From Variovorax brevis (GTDB lineage: Bacteria > Pseudomonadota > Gammaproteobacteria > Burkholderiales > Burkholderiaceae_C), in the NCBI RefSeq assembly GCF_030317105.1, contig NZ_JASZYG010000005.1:186001-250000 (forward strand): a DNA stretch of 64,000 nt. Reading direction: 5' to 3'. A program made the position numbers and the translations under genes. Positions within the stretch are counted from its first letter, which is position 1, and each line of letters opens with the position of its first letter. Positions 1-7,254 of the stretch are shown piece by piece. A model generated the notes under the pieces. It did not search any database. It was not told the origin of the DNA and worked only from the letters and a program-made list of their open reading frames with translations.

Positions 1-484
1 CGACCGGGCCGTGATGATCGACTTCGGCGCCGCCCGCGAAGTGCTGAGCAAGGAAGGCAATTTCATCCGGCCGATGTACACGCCGGGCTTTGCGGCTCCC
101 GAGATGTACCGCCGCGATTCGTCGATGGGCCCGTGGACGGACATCTACGCCATCGGCGCATGCATCTACGCCTGCATGCAGGGCTATCCGCCCAGCGACG
201 CGCCGCAGCGCATTGAAAAAGACCGGCTCTCGCTCTCGCTTTCGCGCCTGCGCGGGGTGTATTCGGACAACCTCATCGAGGTGGTCGAATGGTGCATGTC
301 GCTCGACCCGCTTTCGCGTCCGCAGTCGGTTTTTGCGCTGCAAAAAGAATTGAGCCGCGAAGGTGAACGGCGCTACACCAAGCTCACGGTGGGCGAGAAG
401 GTTCGCCTCTCCATCGACAACATGCGCTCGCCGGACAAGAAGACGCTGCCAAAGGCGGCTGCGCCCACCACGAGACCGGCATGA
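1..484 (+). CDS. Ser/Thr protein kinase, C-terminal part (cut by window start)
   Basis: About 160 residues of the C-lobe of a Hanks-type protein kinase are visible; the N-lobe and ATP loop lie before the window. The DFG magnesium-binding motif (MIDFGAAREV) is at the extreme left, followed by the activation segment ending in GFAAPEM and by the helix-F region WTDIYAIGACIYA. A basic, proline-rich tail of about 30 residues follows the fold, and no membrane segment is seen there. The gene ends 10 bp before a PP2C phosphatase, so kinase and phosphatase probably form an antagonistic pair acting on shared phosphoproteins. The substrate cannot be told from the sequence. Confidence 0.9.
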   Translation, partial: DRAVMIDFGAAREVLSKEGNFIRPMYTPGFAAPEMYRRDSSMGPWTDIYAIGACIYACMQGYPPSDAPQRIEKDRLSLSLSRLRGVYSDNLIEVVEWCMSLDPLSRPQSVFALQKELSREGERRYTKLTVGEKVRLSIDNMRSPDKKTLPKAAAPTTRPA

Positions 485-494
485 AAGCGCCCGC

Positions 495-1397
495 ATGAAA
501 TTCTCAGTCTTCCAGGTCAGCCGCAAAGGCGGCCGTCTCAAGAACGAAGACCGCATGGGCTACTGCTACACGCGGGAGTCGGGCCTCTTCGTGCTGGCCG
601 ACGGCATGGGCGGCCATCCGGAAGGCGAGGTGGCGGCGCAGCTGGCTTTGCAGACCATCGCGGCCCTCTACCAGCGCGAGGCACGGCCCATCCTGCGGGA
701 TCCGAAGGCCTTCCTGACCTCGGCCGTGCTGGCGGCGCACCACCAGATCATGCGTTACGCCGGCAACAAGGGCATGCTCGACACGCCCCGCACCACAGTG
801 GTGGCGGCGGTGCTGCAAGGCACCTCGGCCACCTGGGTGCATTGCGGCGATTCGCGCCTTTACGTGATTCGCGACGGCGAATTGCTCACGCGCACCCGTG
901 ACCACTCGCACGCCGAGCGGCCGCGCGCCACGCCCGGCCCCGAAATCGTCAACCGCAACCTGCTGCTGACCTGCCTGGGCTCGCCGACGACGCCATTGTT
1001 CGACATCTCCGAGCCGCTGACGCTGCAGCAGGGCGACCGCATCATGCTGTGCTCCGACGGCCTGTGGGGCGTGATGGACGAGATGCAGATCGTGCGCATC
1101 CTGGCCAATCAGCCCGTGTCCGACGCGGCGCCCGAACTGGTCGAAATGGCACTGCGCCGCGGCGGTGCCAACGGCGACAACGTCACCATGATCGCGCTCG
1201 AGTGGGAAACCCCGGATGCGCCGGGCGTCGAGCGCGGCATTTCGACCGACAGCATCAACGAAGGCGTTTTTGCCTCCACCATCCAGGCGGGCATGCCCTC
1301 CGAGAGCGAATCGGACGACCTGGACGAAGACGCCATCGAGCGTTCCATCGCCGAAATCAACGAGGCCATCCGCCGTTCAGCGGCGCGCAAGGGCTGA
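495..1397 (+). CDS. PP2C-type Ser/Thr protein phosphatase
   Basis: A 300-residue soluble protein with the metal-dependent PPM/PP2C signature. NEDR is at residues 17-20, the metal-binding DGMGG at 36-40, GDSRLY in the middle, CSDGLWGVMDE later, and the last metal site is in GDNVTM. The tail after about residue 245 is acidic and probably flexible. The ATG at 495 is chosen because it begins the domain and follows the kinase stop by 10 bp; longer reading frames upstream only overlap the kinase. Expected role: removal of phosphate from kinase targets. The pair and its position before rph suggest a conserved chromosomal order, which is inferred. Confidence 0.92.
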   Translation: MKFSVFQVSRKGGRLKNEDRMGYCYTRESGLFVLADGMGGHPEGEVAAQLALQTIAALYQREARPILRDPKAFLTSAVLAAHHQIMRYAGNKGMLDTPRTTVVAAVLQGTSATWVHCGDSRLYVIRDGELLTRTRDHSHAERPRATPGPEIVNRNLLLTCLGSPTTPLFDISEPLTLQQGDRIMLCSDGLWGVMDEMQIVRILANQPVSDAAPELVEMALRRGGANGDNVTMIALEWETPDAPGVERGISTDSINEGVFASTIQAGMPSESESDDLDEDAIERSIAEINEAIRRSAARKG

Positions 1398-1428
1398 CCT
1401 CTCCTTTCCCTTCCCCGATTCCCTAAAA

Positions 1429-2160
1429 ATGACTGACTACATACGAAGCGGCGGCCGTGCCGCCGACCAGCTGCGCCCCGTGCGCATCACCCGCGGTTTC
1501 ACCATCCACGCCGAAGGCTCGGTGCTGATCGAGTTCGGCCAGACGCGCGTGCTGTGCACCGCCTCGGTCGAAGAACGCGTGCCGCCACACAAGCGCGGCA
1601 GCGGCGAAGGCTGGGTCACGGCCGAATACGGGATGCTTCCGCGCGCCACGCACACGCGCAGCGACCGCGAAGCCGCTCGCGGCAAGCAGAGCGGCCGCAC
1701 GCAGGAAATCCAGCGACTCATCGGCCGCTCGATGCGCGCGGTGTTCGACCTGGCGGCGCTCGGCGAGCGCACCATCCACCTCGATTGCGACGTGCTGCAG
1801 GCCGATGGCGGCACGCGCACGGCAGCCATCACCGGTGCCTTCGTCGCGGCGCAGGACGCCGTCAACAAGCTGATCGCGGACGGCCGCATCGCTGCGTCAC
1901 CGATCCGCAGCCACGTGGCCGCCATCTCGGTGGGCATCGTGGACGGCACGCCGCTGCTCGACCTCGAATACACCGAGGACTCGGCGTGCGACACCGACAT
2001 GAACGTGGTCATGACCGGCGCCGGGCACTTCGTGGAAGTGCAGGGCACGGCCGAAGGCGCGGCCTTCTCGCGCGCCGAAATGGACAAGCTGCTGGGCCTT
2101 GCCGAAAAAGGCATCGGCGAGCTGATCGGGATGCAGACGCAGGCCCTCGCGGCCGCGTGA
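1429..2160 (+). CDS. rph: Ribonuclease PH
   Basis: A 243-residue phosphorolytic 3'-5' exoribonuclease that trims nucleotides after the CCA end of tRNA precursors, normally as a hexamer. Landmarks are the N-terminal SGGRAADQLRPVRI, the conserved GRTQEIQRLIGRSMRAV segment, and the catalytic/phosphate region CDVLQADGGTRTAAITGA. Length agrees with the family (about 240). The ATG at 1429 has only a weak upstream ribosome site. It is followed 32 bp later by rdgB, a common pairing in proteobacteria. Confidence 0.97.
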   Translation: MTDYIRSGGRAADQLRPVRITRGFTIHAEGSVLIEFGQTRVLCTASVEERVPPHKRGSGEGWVTAEYGMLPRATHTRSDREAARGKQSGRTQEIQRLIGRSMRAVFDLAALGERTIHLDCDVLQADGGTRTAAITGAFVAAQDAVNKLIADGRIAASPIRSHVAAISVGIVDGTPLLDLEYTEDSACDTDMNVVMTGAGHFVEVQGTAEGAAFSRAEMDKLLGLAEKGIGELIGMQTQALAAA

Positions 2161-2192
2161 CTGGAGGGCGCCCGAGTGGCGCAGACGTTGAC

Positions 2193-2792
2193 ATGAAACT
2201 GGTCCTGGCATCCAACAATGCAGGCAAGCTCGCCGAGCTGCAGGAACTCTTTGCGCCGCTGGGCGTGGTGCTGGTCCGGCAATCCGAGCTGGGTGTGAGC
2301 GAAGCGGCCGAGCCCTTTCGCACCTTTGTCGAAAACGCGCTGGCCAAGGCCCGCCACGCCAGCGCCGCGACGGGCCTGCCCGCCATTGCCGACGACGCGG
2401 GCTTGTGCGTCGATGCCTTCGGCGGCCTGCCCGGCGTGGACACGGCCTACTACGCCACGCAGTTCGGCTACCCCAAGGGCGACAGCAACAACGTGCGCGC
2501 CTTGCTGGAACAGATGCAAGGCGTCGCCAACCGCCGCGCCGCGTTGGTCAGCACCCTGGTGGCGCTGCGCACGCACGACGACCCGGAGCCGCTGATCGCG
2601 GCGGGTCGCGTCGTCGGCCAGATCGCGCGCGAGCCGGTCGGGGACAATGGCTTCGGCTTCGACCCGGTGATGTTCCTGCCGAATTTCGGCAAGACCTTTG
2701 CGCAGTTGCCCGCGGACGTGAAGAACGCGAACAGCCATCGAGGGCAGGCGGCGCGGGCCATGCTTGCGCTCATTCGCGAGCGCTGGGCATGA
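2193..2792 (+). CDS. rdgB: XTP/dITP diphosphatase (HAM1 family)
   Basis: A 199-residue house-cleaning nucleotide pyrophosphatase that hydrolyses XTP, dITP and related non-canonical purine nucleotides. The substrate-binding SNNAGKLAEL is at residues 6-15 and the metal/active-site stretch ADDAGLCVDAFGGLPGV follows around 66-82. Near the C-terminus NSHRGQAARAM is typical. It begins 32 bp after rph and is followed by hemW 31 bp later, so the three are likely co-transcribed. Confidence 0.96.
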   Translation: MKLVLASNNAGKLAELQELFAPLGVVLVRQSELGVSEAAEPFRTFVENALAKARHASAATGLPAIADDAGLCVDAFGGLPGVDTAYYATQFGYPKGDSNNVRALLEQMQGVANRRAALVSTLVALRTHDDPEPLIAAGRVVGQIAREPVGDNGFGFDPVMFLPNFGKTFAQLPADVKNANSHRGQAARAMLALIRERWA

Positions 2793-2823
2793 GGCCGCGT
2801 CCCATTCGTCGAGAGTTGACGGC

Positions 2824-4074
2824 GTGAGCATCCCCATTCGACCCGTCTCAGCGGAGCAAGGGAGCAGCAACGCCAATGACGTGTTGCACCAGATGCGACC
2901 CGGCCCGCTGCAGCTGGCGGCACTGCCGCCGCTGTCGCTGTACGTGCACCTGCCCTGGTGCCTGCGCAAGTGCCCGTATTGCGACTTCAACTCGCATGAA
3001 TGGCGTGACGGGGCGGCGGGCGATGGCATTCCGCAGCAACGCTATATCGACGCCGTCATTGCCGACCTCGACGCCGCGCTGCCGCTGATCTGGGGCCGCA
3101 GCGTCCACACCATCTTCATCGGCGGCGGAACGCCCAGCCTGTTTTCTCCGGAAAGCATCGACCGCCTGATCAGCGAAGTGCGCGCGCGCCTGAAGCTCAC
3201 GCCGGATTGCGAAATCACGCTGGAAGCCAACCCCGGCACCTTCGAGCGCGACCGATTCAGGGGCTACCGGGCCGCGGGCGTGACGCGCTTGTCAGTCGGC
3301 GTGCAAAGCTTCAACGACACGCACCTGAAGGCGCTCGGCCGCGTGCACGACAGCGCGCAAGCCATCGCGGCTGTCGAAGAGGCGGCCAGCGCGTTCGAGA
3401 CGTTCAACCTCGACCTGATGTACGCCTTGCCGGGCCAGACCCCGCAAGACCTGGAAGCCGACCTGACGCAGGCACTGGCATTGGCGCCGCCGCACCTGTC
3501 GGTGTACCACCTGACCCTGGAGCCGAACACCTACTTCGCCAAGTACCCGCCCGCGCTGCCGCCGGAAGACGACGCGTACGCCATGCTCGACCGCATCACC
3601 GAGCGCACGGGCGAGCTGGGCATGCAGCGCTACGAGATCTCGGCGTATGCGAAGGAAGGCCATCGCTGCGCGCACAACCTCAACTATTGGCAGTTTGGCG
3701 ACTACCTCGGCATTGGCGCCGGCGCGCACAGCAAGCTGAGCTTTGCGCATCGCATCGTGCGGCAGGTGCGCTTTCGTGAGCCGCGGCTGTACATGGAGAA
3801 CGCGTTGTCTGCTTCGACGGGTGCTGTGGCGCAGAGTGAGGAAGTGGCGATTGCGGACTTGCCTTTTGAGTTCATGTTGAACGCGCTCCGGTTGAAGGAC
3901 GGTTTTACGCTGGCGCAGTTCGGCGAGCGTACGGGGTTGGCGATCACGGCGATTCAGAAGGGCATGGAGGAGGCGGAACGCAAAGGATTGCTTGCGCGTG
4001 ACCTCTGGCATGCCTGGCCGACGGAGCGGGGCTTTGACTTTTTGAGTGATTTGCAGGAGATTTTTCTTGCGTGA
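2824..4074 (+). CDS. hemW: Radical SAM protein HemW (heme chaperone)
   Basis: A 416-residue radical-SAM protein. The iron-sulfur cysteines C46, C50 and C53 lie in WCLRKCPYCDF, the CxxxCxxC form with a following aromatic residue. GGGTPSLF and the SAM-binding region EANPGTFE follow. The DLMYALPGQT segment and the C-terminal HemN_C-like helices complete the family pattern. HemW proteins are often misnamed coproporphyrinogen oxidase; the family is understood to deliver heme. A GTG at 2824 is chosen because the frame upstream overlaps rdgB. The last 100 codons prefer G/T-ending codons over the C-ending codons used before. Confidence 0.93.
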   Translation: MSIPIRPVSAEQGSSNANDVLHQMRPGPLQLAALPPLSLYVHLPWCLRKCPYCDFNSHEWRDGAAGDGIPQQRYIDAVIADLDAALPLIWGRSVHTIFIGGGTPSLFSPESIDRLISEVRARLKLTPDCEITLEANPGTFERDRFRGYRAAGVTRLSVGVQSFNDTHLKALGRVHDSAQAIAAVEEAASAFETFNLDLMYALPGQTPQDLEADLTQALALAPPHLSVYHLTLEPNTYFAKYPPALPPEDDAYAMLDRITERTGELGMQRYEISAYAKEGHRCAHNLNYWQFGDYLGIGAGAHSKLSFAHRIVRQVRFREPRLYMENALSASTGAVAQSEEVAIADLPFEFMLNALRLKDGFTLAQFGERTGLAITAIQKGMEEAERKGLLARDLWHAWPTERGFDFLSDLQEIFLA

Positions 4075-4169
4075 TGCGCGACGTGGGAGCGATGCGGTGA
4101 CCGTCTCGACGACTCCAGTGTCGCGCTCCGACTAGAATCCATGCCGCGCGGTCACGCCGCCGCGCATCA

Positions 4170-4257
4170 GGAGAGTTGGGTGAGTGGTTTAAACCAGCAG
4201 TCTTGAAAACTGCCGACGTGAAAGCGTCCGTGAGTTCGAATCTCACACTCTCCGCCA
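4170..4257 (+). tRNA. tRNA-Ser(TGA)
   Basis: An 88-nt tRNA with encoded CCA. The acceptor arms GGAGAGT and ACTCTCC pair perfectly. The anticodon stem GCAGT/ACTGC encloses loop CTTGAAA with anticodon TGA (Ser). The T-arm GTGAG-TTCGAAT-CTCAC is intact, and a long variable arm fits a class II tRNA. The 3' end is the attachment site of the adjoining island, and the full gene is preserved on the integrase side. Confidence 0.97.
4244..4257 (+). repeat. Attachment-site core (attL) in tRNA-Ser 3' end
   Basis: The 14-bp CACACTCTCCGCCA recurs exactly at 33878-33891 in the same orientation. It covers part of the T-stem, the acceptor 3' strand and CCA. Integration into tRNA 3' ends by the type of integrase found 130 bp downstream is well known, so these two copies are read as the island boundaries. 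Confidence 0.85.
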
Positions 4258-4387
4258 GATCCCCCCGAAAATTCTTCCAAGACACTGTCGCCACAGAGGG
4301 AAAACCTCATGCGATCGGCTCATGTCGACTCCTAGAATCCAGCGCAATCCCACATCTTTTGTGGGTAAGGTTGATGGAAAGGACGAT

Positions 4388-5620
4388 ATGCCCAAAAAGG
4401 CAGTGGAACTTGGTGCGTTGCAGGTCGGTCGGCTCAAGAAGCCTGGCGCGCATGCCGTTGGGGGCGTGGCCGGCCTGCAGTTGAAAGTTAACGACGCCGG
4501 TGCCCGTTCATGGGTCTTGCGCGCCATGATTGCCGGCAAGCGCCGCGACATGGGGCTCGGGGGCTTTCCGGACGTGACTCTTGCGCAGGCGAGGGAGCGG
4601 GCCAGGGCGGCGCGCGATCTGATCGACGCCGGCTCCGACCCGGTTCAATTGCGCCAGGCGGCACGCAGCGCGGCCGCCGCCGCCCACGCCAAGGCCAAGA
4701 CGTTCGATCAGTGTGTTGAAGGCTTCATGAAAGCGAAGTCAGGCGAATGGCGCAATGCCAAACATCGCGCGCAGTGGCAAAGCACCCTGGACAACTATGC
4801 GTCGCCCGTATTCGGAAACGTATTAGTGCAGGACGTCGAGCTCGCGCACGTCTTGAAGGTCTTGGAAGACATTTGGACGACCAAGACGGAAACCGCCTCG
4901 CGACTGCGTGGCCGGATCGAAACCATTCTCAACTGGGCAACGGCGCGAGGCTTTCGGACCGGCGACAACCCGGCACGCTGGCGCGGACACCTCGACCATA
5001 TGCTCGCGAAGCCGCGGAAGATCGCGACCGTCAAGCACCACCCGGCTGTGAAGATCGACGACGTGCACAAATTCATGATCGAGCTTCGGAGGATGGAGGG
5101 CATCGGGGCGCGGGCGCTCGAGTTCGCCATCCTGACGGCGGGTCGTTCCGGGGAGGTTCGCGGCGCTCGGTGGCATGAAATCGACATGCGCGAAAAGGTG
5201 TGGACCGTGCCGGCTGAGCGGATGAAGGCGAAGAAAGAGCACCGCGTGCCCTTGTCCAGGCAGGTGATGAAGCTGCTCGATGGCCTTCCCCGTATCGAAG
5301 GGTCGGATGTTGTGTTCCCCGGCGCGAAGGGCAAGCCGCTATCGGACATGGCCCTCACGGCCTGCATGCGGCGCATGAAGCTCGACGCCGTGCCGCATGG
5401 CTTTCGCAGTACGTTTCGCGATTGGGCATCCGAAAAGACCACGTTCCCTCGCGAAGTCGCCGAAATGGCGCTGGCACACACGATCGAAAGTGCCGTCGAA
5501 GCTGCGTACCGCCGCGGCGACTTGCTCAAGAAACGGACCTCGATGATGCAAGCGTGGGCCGACTACTGCGACACGCCGCCCATCAAAGGGGCCAACGTGG
5601 TGCCAATTAGAGCGGCTTGA
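4388..5620 (+). CDS. P4-type tyrosine site-specific integrase
   Basis: A 410-residue integrase with the N-terminal DUF4102-type arm-binding domain (residues 1-90), a core-binding domain, and a C-terminal catalytic domain. The catalytic set is R253 (GRSGEVR), H337 and R340 (HGFR), H364 (LAH) and nucleophile Y374 (AYRRGD). The ATG at 4388 is preferred over an in-frame ATG at 4322 because GGAAAGGA lies just upstream and the family starts with a motif like MPKKAVELGAL. It should insert and excise the element at the adjacent tRNA-Ser gene. It looks intact. Confidence 0.95.
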   Translation: MPKKAVELGALQVGRLKKPGAHAVGGVAGLQLKVNDAGARSWVLRAMIAGKRRDMGLGGFPDVTLAQARERARAARDLIDAGSDPVQLRQAARSAAAAAHAKAKTFDQCVEGFMKAKSGEWRNAKHRAQWQSTLDNYASPVFGNVLVQDVELAHVLKVLEDIWTTKTETASRLRGRIETILNWATARGFRTGDNPARWRGHLDHMLAKPRKIATVKHHPAVKIDDVHKFMIELRRMEGIGARALEFAILTAGRSGEVRGARWHEIDMREKVWTVPAERMKAKKEHRVPLSRQVMKLLDGLPRIEGSDVVFPGAKGKPLSDMALTACMRRMKLDAVPHGFRSTFRDWASEKTTFPREVAEMALAHTIESAVEAAYRRGDLLKKRTSMMQAWADYCDTPPIKGANVVPIRAA

Positions 5621-6254
5621 CGTCGCCGATCGCTCGGGGTGGCGCCGGGAGTCTGGGGTGTGCCTTGCCACAACCCTCGGCGATGCTGCCTATTCGCACC
5701 ACGTTGTCGATGCTCTGCAATGTCCTTGAAGGGGCAAGTTGTCAAAAGTCCGCGCGTGGCATCACCGATTGCCGGCGCACGCTCATCCCCTCCGGCCGCG
5801 GGCGTGTCTTTTGTGCAACAGACGCTTCCGTAATTTATGGTTAACAAACGCCGAAAAAAAACCTAGTGGCACCAGTAAGTTGCGATTTTGAGACGTGACG
5901 AAGTCTTTCACTTCTGGTTAACAAGAGCCGTCAAAGCAGTCTCAAAGTGGCTCAAGACCACACAAATAGCGGCGAGTCAGGCGGGGGTGCTGGCTATCAT
6001 TCCAATGCCCAAGTGGACAAACGGATGCAGAAACAGCAATGGATGCGTCTCAGTAGCCCACAAAAGGCGACGGGGTTCGCGATCTACCAAATCACGAACC
6101 CCGTCTTGACCACCCGGACCCAAAAGTCCAGAAGTCACTCGTTGCAGAGGAGACAGAGGATAGCGGGTAGGAAGAGCCAGCGTCAACGCGATGTCGCAAG
6201 CTTGACCTTTTCGCAGGGTTCGGGGCTTCGCAAGTACTTTCCGAAACCTCGCAA
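5621..6254. other. Intergenic region after the integrase
   Basis: No supported gene. It is locally more A/T-rich than the flanks, with an A8 run near 5854-5861. The 9-mer GGTTAACAA occurs twice about 80 bp apart (near 5839 and 5917), and several TCGCAA-like words cluster at 6195-6254 just before the AlpA-like gene. Such words could be recombinase arm sites or operator sites, but nothing proves this. Confidence 0.4.
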
Positions 6255-6467
6255 ATGCAATTGAGCACTACCTACCTCGCTCCTGAAAAAGATTCCCTGC
6301 TGCGCCTCCCCCAAGTCCTGACCCGCGTGCCCGTGTCCCGTGCGGCATGGTGGAAAGGTGTGAAAGACGGTCGCTACCCGTCCGGGCACAAACTCGGCCC
6401 GAAGACCACCTGCTGGCTCTCCAGCGACATCGACAAGCTGATCGCCAAACTGGCCTCCGACGAATAA
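6255..6467 (+). CDS. AlpA-like prophage/satellite transcriptional regulator
   Basis: A 70-residue MerR-like winged-helix protein of the AlpA family, which activates excision or integrase genes in P4-like elements. The fold is seen in LLRLPQVLTRVPVSRAAWWKGV (helix-turn-helix split here by position), then DGRYPSGHKLGPKTTCW, the usual beta-hairpin wing, and SSDIDKLIAKLA. The start ATG has no clear ribosome-binding site. It is followed 10 bp later by the Rha-like gene, suggesting one transcript. Confidence 0.82.
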   Translation: MQLSTTYLAPEKDSLLRLPQVLTRVPVSRAAWWKGVKDGRYPSGHKLGPKTTCWLSSDIDKLIAKLASDE

Positions 6468-6477
6468 GGGGCCTCAC

Positions 6478-7254
6478 ATGAACAGTATGTACGGCGTCAT
6501 GCCGGGCGTGAGCATGCCCGCACCGGCCTTCAATGCGCACCACCTCAAAACCAATGCGGAATCGCTCACGATGTCGAGCCGCGAGATTGCACGCGTCACG
6601 CGCCAAGAGCACCGCAAGGTGAAGGCCGACATTCGCACCTTGCTGATCGACCTGTACGGGGAAACGGGCGCACTGCTCTTTCAGTCCACGCAGTGCAATT
6701 CGCAGAATGGCGTGCCTTACCCCGTGTACTTGCTGCCCAAACTGGAGACGTTCGTCTTGGCATCTCGCTATGGCAGCGGGCATGACTGGCACATCCTCGA
6801 CCGCTGGTACGAAATGGAAACTGGCGTGCCGGTGAGCATGCCGCGACTGTGGGGTTTCGCGATGAAGCAGTTCGACGAACAGATTGACGCGGGACTCATC
6901 GCGCTCCGGGACGACAAGGATGCGATCGCGGTGATCAAAAAGCAGTACGCCGGCGCCTTTATGGCGTCCTTCGGCAACAAGGGTCTGCGTGAGGTCTGCA
7001 TGCTCTTGGGTGCGGACGAACACGACTTTGTGGCGTGGCTGCAGAGCGCCGGCATCATGTACCGCCTGGGCTGCGAGCGCCTGCCCTATTCGATCCATTT
7101 GAGCGCCGGTTTCTTCGTTGTGGAGGCCGGCCCCGCTGATGAGTCCATGCGCGCCACGATCAAAGCCAAGTTCACGCCCGAGGGCTTCGTCTGGATCGCA
7201 GGCCAGTGGGCCAAACATCAAGTCTACCTCGCGAAGATCGGCGGTGCGATTTGA
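6478..7254 (+). CDS. Rha-family phage regulatory protein
   Basis: A 258-residue protein whose N-terminal half matches the Rha/antirepressor pattern: TMSSREIARVTRQEHRKVK followed by DIRTLL, then PVYLLPKLETFVLASRY. This is the DNA-binding part of a family found in temperate phages and satellites. The C-terminal half (residues 120-258) shows no motif I recognise. Its stop overlaps the TTG start of the primase by 4 bp, so translation is probably coupled. Its exact role in this element is unknown. Confidence 0.72.
   Translation: MNSMYGVMPGVSMPAPAFNAHHLKTNAESLTMSSREIARVTRQEHRKVKADIRTLLIDLYGETGALLFQSTQCNSQNGVPYPVYLLPKLETFVLASRYGSGHDWHILDRWYEMETGVPVSMPRLWGFAMKQFDEQIDAGLIALRDDKDAIAVIKKQYAGAFMASFGNKGLREVCMLLGADEHDFVAWLQSAGIMYRLGCERLPYSIHLSAGFFVVEAGPADESMRATIKAKFTPEGFVWIAGQWAKHQVYLAKIGGAI

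Noticed and set aside
3780..4074. Codon-use change at the end of hemW as a recombination junction
   Set aside because: The shift toward G/T-ending codons is gradual, the protein is continuous and there is no repeat or break; not enough for a claim.
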